From Forficula auricularia (Eukaryota; Arthropoda; Insecta; Dermaptera; Forficulidae): a stretch of 64,000 nt of DNA. The notes beneath the pieces were generated by a model. That model was not told where the DNA came from. It did not search any database and saw nothing but the letters and a program-made list of their open reading frames with translations. Location of the stretch: positions 186,001 through 250,000 of the forward strand of contig JALMQS010000904.1 of the NCBI GenBank assembly GCA_024734495.1, given 5' to 3'. Shown piece after piece: positions 1 through 12,060 of the stretch. Each line of letters begins with the position of its first letter. Position 1 is the first letter of the stretch. A program made the position numbers and the translations under genes.

Positions 1-803
1 ATATATATTTTTTTTTATTTAATATATAAGAACCAAAAAACAGAAAAATTTCTTTCATTTCTATGGAGAAGTACTCTGTGCCAACTGACAACTACATCCT
101 AGTCAATGGTTTGACTCATATACCTCAGAGTATTATAGAGCTTCATCAATATTTATTATTATTAAGATTCAAGATGTTTGTTAGAGAGTTCTAAATTTGA
201 CAAGTCACTTTTAAATGACTAACTAAAACTAGAATTATAACTAAAATTTCTTTTACAAGTAGAACAATGGTAAAAAAAAAAAAAAAAAAAAACGAAGCAA
301 AAACCAGTTTTTCCATGAACGATTACTAATTTAGTATAAGATAAAAAAAATAATGAAGTTTCGAATATTTAAAAATTCTCCTTCTTCTTATATTTTTCAT
401 TTTCTAAAATATTTATTATTTCAGTAATTTATATGCTACGACACAAATCAAGTCTATAGTTATCATTCTAGTTTCTAATATTGCAAGGAGACAAGGAATT
501 GGGGATTTCTAGAACAATCACAATTAATTTATAATTTCTCTCCTGGATAAAACTTGTCAGGACTTGTCTTTTAGATCTTTACACGTTCTTACATGTCGAA
601 AGATAATGGATAGTTAGGGATTATTTTATCCGTGACCCTTTTAAAAATAAGTTATCATTCCTCATATCCTTCTTTAATCCAATTCGATTTATACCAGGTC
701 TGTTCAACGCATGGTCATAAAATTCTTTAAAACATTGAGATTTAAATGTTTAATAGATACTGGAAAACACACAACAATTTGGCCTGATAATTTTTTTTCA
801 CTT

Positions 804-1026
804 ATAATTACACGAGAGCTTTTTTTTGCCGAAGTAAACTTGACATTTTAATGAGAATTTTGTTGCCTGGCAACTAAACGAAAAAAACTACCTGTGAAAA
901 AATTACGAGTCCGTAGGACGAGTAATTTTTTCTGGTAGTTTTTTGAGTTAAATTGCCCAAAGGCAACAAAACTCGAATTATAAAATATCAAGTTTACTTC
1001 GACCCAAAAAAAAGCTTGAGTGTAAT
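804..1026. repeat. Foldback element with tandem-GA hairpin at its centre
   Basis: Two inverted arms (about 804-895 and 930-1026) share a GAAGTAAACTTGA-type core and end in AGCTTTTTTTT. At the centre, 897-931, is a near-perfect hairpin: AAAAAATTAC pairs with GTAATTTTTT, GTCC (909-912) pairs with GGAC (916-919) over a GTA loop, and the two stems are separated by GA opposite GA. No coding capacity. The rest of 1-1659 is AT-rich intron or flank with no gene seen. Confidence 0.6.
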
Positions 1027-1136
1027 TCGGTAAGACAATTTAATGAATCAATACGTAAATCACAAAATTAACAAAATTAAGACATAAATTAGTTTATTTA
1101 ATTTAGAGGAAAAGTACAATTGTTAAAAATACAATT

Positions 1137-1410
1137 CTTATAAACAACTTGATAAAAAAATAAATAGGAAAATAAAAATAAAAAAAATAATCGTATAGGA
1201 TCTGAAATAAAAACATAAAATTAAATAAGATTTGTTTCCAAGCTATATAAAAAAAGCCACTTGAACCACTTTATTTGTAAACACACCTGTTTTGTTATGA
1301 TTTAGACACCTGTTAATTAAAAACAAACAAAAAATTTCTAATTTTAATATAATATAATAATATTTGCTTTAACCTATTAGTGGGTTTTAAAATTAAAAAA
1401 CCAATTAATA
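1137..1410 (-). repeat. Dispersed repeat, inverted copy of 45240-45515
   Basis: This AT-rich segment is recognisably the reverse complement of 45240-45515. Shared blocks include CACCTGTTTTG, GTTTCCAAG near a TATATAA tract, and a conserved CCTATTAGTGGGTTTTAAAA block. Class unknown; no ORF. Confidence 0.55.
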
Positions 1411-1659
1411 AATAAAACATAATTGAAAAAATAAAGCTAGGTTCAGTTTTGTCGCTGGAAAAGTTAGGGTAAACTTTTTCGCTGTCATAGTTACAAAAAC
1501 ACCGTTGCTTATGGGACTTTTAGTGTATGAATTAAATTGTCTCTAAAATAAGAAATCTGAAAACTGGATTTTGGGCAGTAAACCCCTTTTGCACGCGCAC
1601 CAACCAACTAATAGTTTTAATTGTTTTTTTTTTAATTGTGTTATTTTGTTCTTGCTCAG

Positions 1660-4059
1660 GTTGTGAAATTACTTCTGGATTTAGGTGCAAACAAAGAGGC
1701 AAAGAATAAGGATAAAAATACACCATTGCATTTAGCAGGATGGGAAGGGCAAGACAAGGCAGCTCTTGTATTAATCAATCGAGGAGCAAATATAAAGGTA
1801 GAGTAATCCATACTTTGAAGTAACTATTTATGTCTTTCTGATCCAGGAAGGAGTTTCTTCTTGATAAAATCTTATCTTAATAAAATATCAATTATTTATT
1901 TTATATAATTGAGTTTATTTACACAAATTTATATTTAGAAAGCCACAATATTTTTTAATCGGCAATCCTAGCTCATCAGAGGTGGATTTACGAATTTTCT
2001 TCCTCTAGGCACTCGAAAAATTGGTTTAGCTCCAATTTTTTTTATTAAAATACTTTCACTCGTTTTTTAAATATTTCCAAAAAACAAAGCAAAAAAAGCA
2101 CATTTCTCTTCCACGATTACAATACCCTGTATGGTAAAGTAAAAATAGAGAAAAAACACCGTGAAAAAACTTAGAATTTAAAAAGTATTTTTTCCTCTGG
2201 TCGCCATGCATCAATAATTAATAAAAATGAGTGTTTGCAAATATCTAAGCCTCAAAAAGTTTGCCACCGTAGGGACGTGTCTAGTGTGCAATCCGCCTCT
2301 GTAGCTCATAATCATTTATAACTTGGAAAGTTGTTGTAAAGTGCTTAAATTTTAATACTTAAAAATTAGTCAATCTTAAAACTTGAATCTTATACCCAAC
2401 ATAAATATAAAGGAGGAATTTCTGCCGAAACGTCTAGTAGTTTCAAAATAAACGTTCCCAGATTGTTTTATAAAGATTTGTATTTTTTTACTATGTCTTT
2501 TTATATGAAAGATTGATTAAAACAATTCAAATACATGAACTGGGCAATTTATTTTTCATATGTTAGGTATAAGATTCAAGTTTTAAGATTGATTAATTTT
2601 GAAGTATCAAGATTAATACTTAATATAATTTATAAGTTATAAATGATTATTAGCTACAAAGGTGGATTTACGCATATGCACAGTAGGCAAGTGCCTACAG
2701 GTAGCAAAATTTTTGAGGCTTAGATATTTGGAAACACTCTTTTTTATTAATTATTGATGCATGGTGACCAGAAGAAAAATACTTTTAAATTCCATCCAGC
2801 ATTTTTACTTTGCCATACAGAGCAGGCGCGGATCCAGACCTCTGTTTTGGGGGGGGGCGGTCGCCGGTATATAAGATCTACTTTTGATCTCGGAAGTGTG
2901 TCGCGATCGAATTGTCCAGCAGGGGGGGTCAGAGACGCCGCCCCCTCCCCCACATAGAACTTTATTTTCTTCAATTTTAAAAATTTTTATGTTATAAAAA
3001 TTAAAAATTAAATAAACATATAAAAAATATTGATCTCCAATGCTTTGGGGGGGGCGGTCGCCCCCATCGCCCCCCCCCCCCCTGGATCCGCGCATGATAC
3101 AGAGAATGCCCAAGTATTAAAATCAATCATGAGAAAAGTGCTTTTTTTGCTTTGTTTTTTGAAAATATTTAAAAAACGAGTGAAAGTATTTTGATAAAAA
3201 AAATTGAACGAAATCAATTTTTCGTGTGCCTATAGGAGGAAAATTCGTAAATCTAACGAGCTAGGATTGCCGATGAAAAAATATTGTTGCTTTCTAAATA
3301 TAAATTTTTGTAAATAAACTCATTTATATAAAATTTGAAATTGATTTTATTAAGATATTATAAGATTTTGTCAAGAAGAAACTCCTTCCTGACGGCAAGG
3401 AAGAATTTCTCCCGAAACGTTTATAGTTTCAAAATAAACGTTCCCAGATTGTTTTATAAAGATTTCTATTTTTAAAAGTTGAATTTGAATCAAATTAATC
3501 ACAAAAATAAATGCTTCAACAGCTTCATTACTTATTTGTATTTTTTTTTTATTATACCTATTAAAAAAACAATCAAAAATTAATTCTTCTTTTAAAAATA
3601 CATAATTATTAAACTATTAAACTTAGTTAATTAGAAATGATTTATTCTTTTGTTTAGGCTACCAATAATCAGAAACGAACTCCACTCCATTTGGCCGCTT
3701 GGCAAGACAACGAAGCAACAGTCAAACTGTTAGCAATCGAGGGAAAAGCGCAATTGGAGGCCAGGGATGAAAAAGGACAAACTCCTTTGCATCTGGCAGC
3801 TTGGGAAGGACAGACAAAGACGGCGAAAACGCTTCTCGCCTTGGGCGCTAATAAAGAAGCTAAAGACAACGACCAGTGTACACCGTTACATTTAGCCGCC
3901 TGGCAGGGAAATTTAGAAACAGTTAAGGAATTAGTAAGCCAGGGAGCCAACATTAAGGCTAAGGATAAAAGAGGAAGAACACCGGCAGATTGGGCTAGGA
4001 GCGAAAAACATCCCCCTATCTTGAACTATTTAAATAAGGCCAACAAAAGACGCCATTAG
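1660..4059 (+). CDS. Ankyrin-repeat protein, 3' part (two exons, 5' end not found)
   Basis: The exon at 1660-1797 (acceptor CTCAG, donor AAG|GTAGAG) encodes 46 residues. The terminal exon at 3658-4059 (acceptor TTTAG) encodes 133 residues and ends in TAG. Both are in phase 0 and join in frame. Repeat units of about 33 residues with the TPLHLA signature appear once in the first exon and three times in the second, followed by a degenerate RTPADWARSE cap and a basic tail KANKRRH. Ankyrin repeats bind partner proteins; nothing here fixes the partner or location. The units are unusually regular (AAWQD, AAWEG and AAWQG follow the TPLHL core). The 1.86-kb intron holds inverted repeats and an hAT MITE. 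A polyadenylation signal AATAAA is at 4099-4104. No start codon or upstream exon was recognised, so the gene is partial here. The family is clear; orthology cannot be assigned. Confidence 0.85.
1833..3460. repeat. Large imperfect inverted repeat in ankyrin intron
   Basis: An arm from about 1838 to 2325 (starting AGGAAGGAGTTTCTTCTTGA, including GGCAATCCTAGCTC) reappears inverted at about 2645-3397. Direct blocks GCCGAAACGTCTAG (near 2422) and CCCGAAACGTTTATAG (near 3411), each followed by AAAATAAACGTTCCCAGATTG, flank the right arm. They look like decayed tails of the GAAACGT-bearing elements seen elsewhere in this window. Confidence 0.55.
2823..3096. mobile_element. hAT-type MITE, 274 bp, with 8-bp target duplication
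   Basis: The ends are CAGGCGCGGATCCAG and the inverse of CATGCGCGGATCCAG (14/15 match). They are flanked by a perfect 8-bp duplication ATACAGAG at 2815-2822 and 3097-3104, the size made by hAT transposases. The interior has G and C runs and no ORF worth calling. A reverse-complement relative without clear ends is at 60290-60545. Confidence 0.8.
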
Positions 4060-4098
4060 ATATGAGATGAGATTATTCGTGATATTATCAACTCTCTC

Positions 4099-4104
4099 AA
4101 TAAA
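4099..4104 (+). promoter_or_regulatory. Polyadenylation signal of ankyrin gene
   Basis: AATAAA lies 40 bases after the stop codon, the expected place for 3' end processing. Confidence 0.6.
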
Positions 4105-4544
4105 AGAACAAATAGTTTGTGTGTTCATAAAAATTTTGATATTAATCGATGCTTTAATAAAGGTGACCAACTTTTTTATTATGAAAAGGAGGACATAAAT
4201 TAATTGAAGAAAAACATTATCGTAAAGAAAAGAAACATTTCATTCATTGCAACAATAATAAACTATAATAAACTACTGTGCAAAATTATCGCATCACTAT
4301 ACCAAATAAAATGAAAACTGATCTAATCCGTTTTAAGGTAGTTCTATCATCAAATGCGTTTTCTTAGGATTATTTTGAAATTTAGACAGATTATTATTTA
4401 AATACTTGTGCATCAATTGGTGGCAAAACGAAATTTATAGACAATATATTGTAGTTCCGGAGATATTAAATTCCAAAGATAGAGTTTTCTAGACTCTTAT
4501 ATGTTACATTGCACTATACGAGATATCGGAAAGTTTACATACAT

Positions 4545-4720
4545 ATATAATTATAATTAATAAACTCTTCTTACCATTATTATAAAAAACTAAACCAACA
4601 TTAAACGATAACTAATAAATTTTTTAAGAAAATTTTAATTCATAGTTACAGTTTCTGAGATAATAATTAATAAATAATGAAAAATTTACACTTAAAAACA
4701 AGCTGGCAACAACGCATTTA
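4545..4720 (+). repeat. Dispersed repeat, also at 40019-40195
   Basis: About 175 bases (AACTCTTCTTACCATT to AAGCTGGCAACAACGCAT) recur nearly unchanged at 40019-40195 in the same orientation. The segment is followed by a pogo/Tigger-like right end (TTTGAGGGGTATCACTGTA, 4788-4806). No coding potential. Confidence 0.6.
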
Positions 4721-5236
4721 TTAAGTTGCTTTCGGCTAATCCGAACAAATTGAAATCCGAATAGGCTACAGACCCAATTAGTTCAAATTTGAGGGGTATC
4801 ACTGTATAAAAAAAAATATTAGTAGTGATGCGATAATTTTATTTATGATAAATGCATAGTAAAAACATTTGTAGCATTTTATATTGTAATTATGTTGACA
4901 TGCCTATTGATTTTTATTTAAATGAGTACTTTTCCATTGAATCATTTTTTTTGTCTATGTATCATCTCTTAACAATAAATTGGAAATATCTGAACAAAGA
5001 ATGACTTAATATTGAATTTATCTATAATAACTATCTATATAATCTCGATCGAATACGAAGATTTACAGATTTTTTTAGCTAAAAAATTTGAAAATATAAC
5101 TTTATCGCACCCCATCAATAATAATATAGTTTTGTTTGTGGCTCAACTATCTATGGGCCAATTTATAATAATGGTCATGAATTAAAAAATATTTTCAATT
5201 TTTTATGATTTTTCCCATTCAGGTGTGACAATCAAG

Positions 5237-5791
5237 GGGACGGAATTGACATTAGAGAATTTTGATTTGATAATATAGGCAGAGATTGGCTTAAAAATAT
5301 AGAGGGTTACAATTTTGGTTACAATTCACTAAAAGTAAAACAACACTAGAAAATGTTTTTAAATAAATATTTTTATATGATTTTTTATCGCAGGGACGGA
5401 AATGACACTTATGAACGACATAATTAAACACTACCTTTATGAAGTCATTTTTCTTTGTTACCATATGAATAAAATTAAGACCACTGGTTGCCATTAACAA
5501 ACCAACTCACCAACTGACAATAGTTTCTCTCTTGACCACTTCAGTGATGACGTGAGTCAAGTTATAATCTAAAACTATATTGGGGACGGAATTGACACAC
5601 TGTCTTTGGACAATTTTAATAATTTTTTTCTCACTAACTAAAAAAACTTTATTAAATTAAGTATATAGTCTTAATTAATCTTTTTTTTTTATTTAGGTGA
5701 TATTTTATTCGGTCATTTCTGAACATTTTTCCAGTAAATACACGGGTTTGAAGATTTAAACAGCCAAATTGGACAGGGGACGGAATTGACT
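5237..5791 (+). repeat. Four spaced copies of a GGGGACGGAATTGACA motif
   Basis: The motif is at 5237-5252, 5392-5408 (GGGACGGAAATGACAC), 5582-5597 and 5777-5791, about 155-195 bases apart, all on the same strand in AT-rich DNA. The bases between copies are not obviously repeated. No gene seen in 4105-6190. Confidence 0.7.
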
Positions 5792-6189
5792 TTTTTTTTA
5801 GATTATTTGAATTGAAAAAATATGAAATTGAGTAAAATCGGCGTTAAAAAATTTATGAATCCAACAATAAATGTATACAATTAAAGACTATATTATTAAA
5901 AATGGAAAATTTATCTTAAATTGGAAAAAAAACCTAGTGAACTTTACAATGCAAAATATGTTGGATATCCTCATATAGAAAGATAAGTTGAATTAAAAAT
6001 ATTTTTCTGAAATTTTCGATTTTCTCCATATAATATTAATTTACTGAATTATGAGCTGTCTTTTTAGTACATTACTTGATAGCTATAAGACATTTTATTA
6101 AAGTGAATATCATTTTGCGTAGACGTAATTAATTTTCTTTCTCTTTTTTCATCTACAACTTCTTTTCTTGAAATATAATATTTTTTCTG

Positions 6190-6680
6190 TTGCTTATTCT
6201 TCAAGAGAGCGATTAATCACTTTAATTACTAAGTAGTCGGGTCGAGAGGGTCCTTGGGGGTCCCTCCTCGTAAACATCTCTCCTTGGACTTGGCGTCCAA
6301 ACTTTTCTCTTTTTTCTTCTCTCTTCCTTTTTTCTTTGGTAAAAAGACGAAAACCAAAGGGCTGTATGTCCTTTCCTGCGAACCCTCTGTTTGGATTTGA
6401 ACGGCGTCCGGGTAAAGGATTGCCTCTCGAGTGACCCCCGTTCAATCAAAGTTCCCTCCTTGCCGTTCCCTCCGTTTTTATGTGCTCGAGGACAAAGCCA
6501 GCACGAAGAAATCTCTTTATTCAATCGAAAGAAAGAAAACGAGAAGAAAGACCCTTACTGGAATTATGGAAATTTACTCGCGAACAATATAATTATAAAA
6601 GACGAAAGAAAAAAATTAGGAAGAAAAACTATTCATCGTATTCAATATCAAACGATATAGGTCTTTTACTCCGCCTTCTT
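6190..6680. other. GC-richer, pyrimidine-rich island without recognised gene
   Basis: This half-kilobase is clearly less AT-rich than its surroundings and has runs such as CTCTTTTTTCTTCTCTCTTCC and GGGTCCTTGGGGGTCCC. Open frames of up to 100 codons exist on both strands but are of low complexity, basic and unlike known families. It could be an untranslated exon, promoter region or old repeat. No function is assigned. Confidence 0.35.
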
Positions 6681-6884
6681 GGAGAGCTGCGCTTGCTAGG
6701 CGTCAGGCATATTATTGTTATTAATATTTTTGGGTTTAAGAAATTCAATTAAAAATCATTATAATAAATATACAGGGTGCGGCATAAAGATCTACCATAT
6801 TTTGAAGAGGTATAAAAAATGAAAAATTTAACTACAAAAAAACTGAATATATTTTTGAAAAGAACATAAAATAAAAATAATTTT

Positions 6885-7080
6885 TATAAAAAAAAAATCT
6901 GACTTCAAAAAAATTAAATGCAACAAATAAAATAATAACTTGAAAAAAAATACATTAAAAGGTATAAAATAATTATCTAATTTACATAGTTACAACTAAA
7001 CGACGTAAGTTTTAAATGAAATCACTTTTTGAAGTCGGTGCCAAACATATACATTTTTAACCGACTTCAAAAAAGGAGGA
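6885..7080 (+). mobile_element. MITE-like repeat with ACCGACTTCAAAAA end
   Basis: This matches 33540-33710 (+) and 33778-33955 (-) along most of its length (TATAAAATAATTATCTAATTT, AAACGACG, TTTTTGAAGTCGGTGC). The ACCGACTTCAAAAA type of end is common among animal MITEs. A matching inverse end lies at about 8488-8512, so repeat family A (7366-8458) may sit inside this element. Confidence 0.55.
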
Positions 7081-7365
7081 GGTTCTCTATTCGACTGATT
7101 TTTTTTTTTTTTGTCTATGTTACCTCATATCTCCACCAATTGTGAACCGATTTTGAGATTGTTTTTTTTTATAGAATATTTTTTATTATAATTTTGATTT
7201 GCTCATATGAATTGAAGATTTCCGCTATTTTGTCATTGATCATATCATCAGAACTTGACCAAATTAATATGGGACCAATCGGAAACTACACTGAATCCAA
7301 TACAAAAAAACATCATCAAAATTGGTTCACAATTGGCGAAGAAATCGTGTAACATATACACAAAA

Positions 7366-8458
7366 TAAGCTGACGTGTTCTGATGTGGCCATCCACTTGA
7401 CTTTACCATACAACCTGGCCCCTAAAATTATTTATAATCATTTAGGGGGGGGGTTAGTTTTTAGATTTTTAAACTTCTGGGGTCCCACTGATTATATATA
7501 CAAAATTTGGTTTAGTTTGGTAAATGGCCAAGATTTTCATTTTTTGACCCTACCATTTTGGGCGGTTAGTTTTTGCATTTTTAGACTTCTGGGGGTCACT
7601 GATTATGTATACAAAATTTGGTTGAGTTTGCTCAAACGGCCTAGATTTTTAATTTTTAACCCCCCGTCCACCCCTTAATTTTGGGTCGATATGCACCAAA
7701 ATCTAATCAGCTCTTAATCTCAATGGACCAAAACTACATGTGAAATTTGGTTTTGATATTCACACTAGTTTTTGATCTAGCTCGTCCAGAAAAATTTGGT
7801 AACGCACAGACAACCGACAACAGACAGACTAACAGACATTTTTTTATTTTTTTTTTTTTATTTATTTATCCAGAAAAATACACAACATTCATTATGTCAT
7901 GTCCTATAGAGTTGACAATTCAACTGTACATAGGACCGGATTAAAATCTTATATCTATCTTATATTATATATCTTATATATAACAATTACTTAATTTTAC
8001 AAAGGATTACTATAGTTGAAATATGGTGTACATTGTTCAACATTAGTTCACATTAGATATTTACATACATATCACAGGGTGAAATCACAATGATCCAATC
8101 CATTTAACTAATTTTTTTCTCAATAATTTTTTGTCACACGATAGATTTTTTTGATCATTTAGGAGTTTGTTAAAATATTTAATTGCCACAAAATAGGCAT
8201 TTTTTGGGCAATTGACTTATTAATCTTTGGTAGGACAATTGATCTATGTCTAGTTCAAAACAATTATTATCTCGAAAAATATAATTTTTACGATGTTCAC
8301 TTATTAGAGCTTTTTTGTAGAGCGAAATGCCATGGTTTCGCTCAATTTTTTTAATCAAAATAGTTTAAGCCGTTTTTGAGATATTTCGAAAAAAATAAGG
8401 AAAAAACCACTTTTTTTCATGCACGATTACAATACTTGACCATACCCTGTATGGTAAA
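7366..8458 (+). mobile_element. Repeat family A, long copy
   Basis: It begins with AGCTGACGTGTTCTGATG and CACTTGACTTTACCATACA and ends with CCCTGTATGGTAAA, so short inverted termini ACTTTACCATACA are present. The 5' half has tandem units of roughly 110 bases around TTTTTGCATTTTTAGACTTC and TATACAAAATTTGGTTGAG, separated by variable G or C runs. The 3' half (CCATGGTTTCGCTC, TTTTGAGATATTTCG) is unique. No transposase seen. Other copies: 16101, 26722, 35515, 53640, 57768, 60747. Confidence 0.65.
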
Positions 8459-8529
8459 TTAAAAAAAAATCCAGTCGAATTGATAACCCCCTCCTTTTTT
8501 CAAGTCGGTTAAAAAGGTAATAGATTGGA

Positions 8530-9020
8530 ATAAAGGAGAGCCTGTGTGAAGAAATGATGGCAAAATGGCGGCAGACTTTTAGCGGTTTATGAGCGATTGA
8601 AAAAAAAGACTCCAGGTGTTAAATGTAATGAATGCACAGCTCTGTGCGTTCTCTTTGGCCTTCCTCTTTTGTTCCTTGGATAAAAATTAAATTTCCCTTT
8701 GCTGACTACTTTCTTCTTTAACTTCTTCTTTTTCGCTGCTACTTCTCTTCTCTCTCTTGTTCCTATTCTTGTCAAGTTATTCGATGAATGCAAATTTCCC
8801 CAGGCAGAAAATTTTCTTTTCTACGAGAATGTCTTTATAATGCCATTCATAAGCCGATAGATGGTTTCTTACCCTGGAGGAATTGACAAATACCATCTTG
8901 AGGTTCATTTAATGAAAATATTCACTAAATAAATGGATTATATTAACTTTAAAAGTAAATCAAGGAGACAAGCTAATATTTATATCGAACCATGAACGTC
9001 CGCATAAGGAGGAAAACAGG
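8530..9020. other. Stretch without recognised gene
   Basis: It contains a pyrimidine-rich tract on the + strand (8650-8770, many TTCTTC and CTCTTC units), which reads as lysine- and arginine-rich on the other strand. No domain or splice context was found. Confidence 0.3.
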
Positions 9021-9023
9021 GAA

Positions 9024-10431
9024 TTAAGGAGGTCCTTTCGCCGCCAATGTTAAATAAAAAATATTAGATTATAACTATAACTTAATTTTTTATAATAGTT
9101 TAAGTCTCTATCTATGCTTTGGTGAAGTTTCAATCACACGAGCAAATTTTTTAAAACAAAATTTTTTAAATGTAAACATTTTCTCAGTCTTATGAAAAAT
9201 TAAGATCTTGACACTTTCTCTTTAATTATACTACTATTAGTACAATTGATAAAGTTAAAAAAACTAAAAATTAGCTTTTTGAAACATGCAGGTTTCTTTT
9301 TGCAATAAAATCTATGATTGGAATTTACTGAGAAATTTACTTTAAAAAATCACATAAATGCTATGTTTGGATGTAAATATAAATACTATTAATCATAAGT
9401 TTCCTGTATTTGATTCGATCGCGAATCGAATGCAGATGATTTTTGTCAAATATTAAGTGAAAATAATATCCGAATTTATATATTTCTAACTTGAAATAGT
9501 GAAGTTAATTTTCTCATTAATATATCAAAGAATAATTAACACATTAACGAGAATTGTTTTTGATCGCGCTTTTTAAACAAGATATATATCGCGAGACTAC
9601 TGCTGGTTGAAGCTATTGGAGTCTGCTGAGTCTTAAGTCTGGACCAAGAGAGAATGAAAAAGATGTGATCCATTTGCCTATAATCCAGCATCATTTCGCG
9701 ATTGGTCCGCATGACACTTTTTATATCAAACACTGATATGGATCACCAAATGAATTTGAAATCTGAGATGTTATATATTCAATCTCCCAGTCAAGGCGCC
9801 CGATCTGTTAACACGTATGTTAGGTGTTTGCCATTATAATACAGGAAACTTATGATTAATTAATGGCAAACACCTAACATATGTGTTAACAAATCGGGCG
9901 CTCTGGACTGGGAGATTGAATATATAACATCTCAGATTTCAAATTCATTTGGTTATCCATATCAGTGTTTGATATAAAAAGTGTCATGCGGGCCAATAGC
10001 GAAATGATGCTGGATTATAGCCAAAAGGATCACATCTTTTTCATTCTCTCTTGGTCCAGACTTAAGACTCAGCAGACTCCAATAGCTTCAACCAGCAGTA
10101 GTCTCGCGATGTATATCTTGTTTAAAAAGCGCGATCAAAAACAATTCTCCTTAATGGGTTAATTATTCTTTGATATATTAATGAGAAAATTAACTTCACT
10201 ATAAATACTATTAATACAACGCATTGCCAAACCCTACAAGAGATATTATCAGCTGATTTAAATAAATCAAACTAACTTTTGCATTAATTTTTTTTATAAT
10301 TGTTTTTATTTCAAACATTTACGGCTTTCATATTATTTTTTAATTCTATTATTTTTCATTTATATTTTAACATATTTTATTAAATATTAGATACTACTTT
10401 TGACTCAACTGGAGAGAAAGGACCTCCTTAA
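9024..10431. mobile_element. TTAA-flanked element with 12-bp inverted termini (piggyBac-like, non-autonomous)
   Basis: TTAAGGAGGTCCTTTC at 9024-9039 is repeated exactly inverted as GAAAGGACCTCCTTAA at 10416-10431. TTAA at both ends is the target signature of piggyBac-type insertion. The interior is a foldback: arms at about 9530-9840 and 9855-10165 mirror each other (CGCGAGACTACTGCTGGTTG and TTAAGTCTGGACCAAGAGAG blocks). Related copies are at 59345-59935 and 62085-62820. The 65-residue open frames in each arm are products of the palindrome, not a gene. Confidence 0.5.
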
Positions 10432-12055
10432 GTAACAAAAATTGGTAACACACTCACTAACAGACATTTTGACAAATTAATTAATATCTCTTAAAATATA
10501 AATTTTTCGATGTTCATAATATAAGGTTTTATTGTAGACTGAAATGCCGTAAATTGGTTCAATTTTTTGTATCAAAATAATTTCAGTCGTTTTATTGATA
10601 TTTCATGGGTGCTCATTATGGTGGTCCTTATTTCGCGTATTTTCGAATTTTACGCGGACAAGTGCTCATAAGGTGAGAAATAAATTTAAAAAAAATATCT
10701 CCCAAGTTTCAAGTCTCTATCTCAATTATAATAACCTGTACCCCAGCGATGTAAGTTTTTCATCTAAATAACATGGGGTTTTTGTCATTGAAAGATCAAT
10801 TTTTTTATTCCGGCGAAAGTAAAGGTTCAAAAAATTTGAAACTCTGTAGACTTTATCCTTATAATAGTAGCTATCTTTCAAAATGTTTACAGATATTTAG
10901 CTATTATAATTTTGGAGTGTATATTTTAGTAACACAAGATATAGCAGTATTTTATCTAGCTCTGTCTGGATTCTGATACCGACGATAACTCAAGAAAAGA
11001 AAATGCAGAAAACATATTTATTATTTTAAGTCTGTCATAATATATGAATAAATAAACAATTAATAATTAAGTTTAATTTTTACAAGGGCGGCTCTAGACT
11101 AAGAAGGTACCAAGTCTTTTTGCTTCAATTTTTGTTCCTGATATATAATGTAAATACTTTAATTTGTCTTAATCATGTTTTTCTTATATAATTGAATTAT
11201 AATTGGCTAATAATTGTATACTATAGGAACCAACTAGTCCTAGCGTAATAATTTTAAATAAATATATAAATATTTGTCTGGAAGATTTCCACCCCCCAAG
11301 TAAATAGCATGTTATCTTAACTTCATATAAGTGTGTCTCTTTCAATATCAATCAAAAATATCTTTGATCAAGCTCGAATATTATTATAATTTAAAAAATT
11401 TTCAGGTATTTATGCTTCCCCGTGAAATGCTATTTCCGTACAGTTCTATCACCTGTCATGTGTCTTTCAAAGCTAATTTTACATGTTTTGATATACTTAA
11501 ATATAAATAACATTGGGCTTAGTAACATGGTAGTGACAAGTGATAAGCAGCGTGTCAAAAATAAACAAAAGTCTAGGCTTTATTTAAGTAATACTTTTCC
11601 ATTAAATTATATAAGTGCCCTGTAACCTCTTCTCAGTTGTTTTCCTCATTAATGAGCAGTTGTGGCCTATTTTTGTAAAATATTTCCATGTGAATTAAGT
11701 AGAATAGTGAAAGAACCCATTCTGTTCGGAATTGAAGTTTTCTTTATTTAGAGTAGCTGCTGCTCAACATCAATTCGAATAGAAAATTTTTAATTAAAAG
11801 TCAATGTTAAAAAAATACGTTACTTGATTCCAAGCCAACTGATTAATAAAATAGATAAAAATGGGGAATAAAATTTCGGTGCTAGATTTTTCAAATTCTT
11901 GAGAATAAATTATTTTTTATATAATAATACTAATTTAACTGTAATTTTATTTTGATTTCTTTTTTTATTTTCTTTTTCACCCTGTCACATTTTTAGTATA
12001 GGTACATATTGTATAGATAGGAGTTTTCAATATTAATCATTGCGTTCGGCCGCTT
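10432..12055. other. AT-rich stretch, no feature recognised
   Basis: No exon, transposase or repeat boundary could be supported. Open frames of up to 68 codons are AT-rich and lack motifs. Confidence 0.3.
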
Positions 12056-12060
12056 AACCT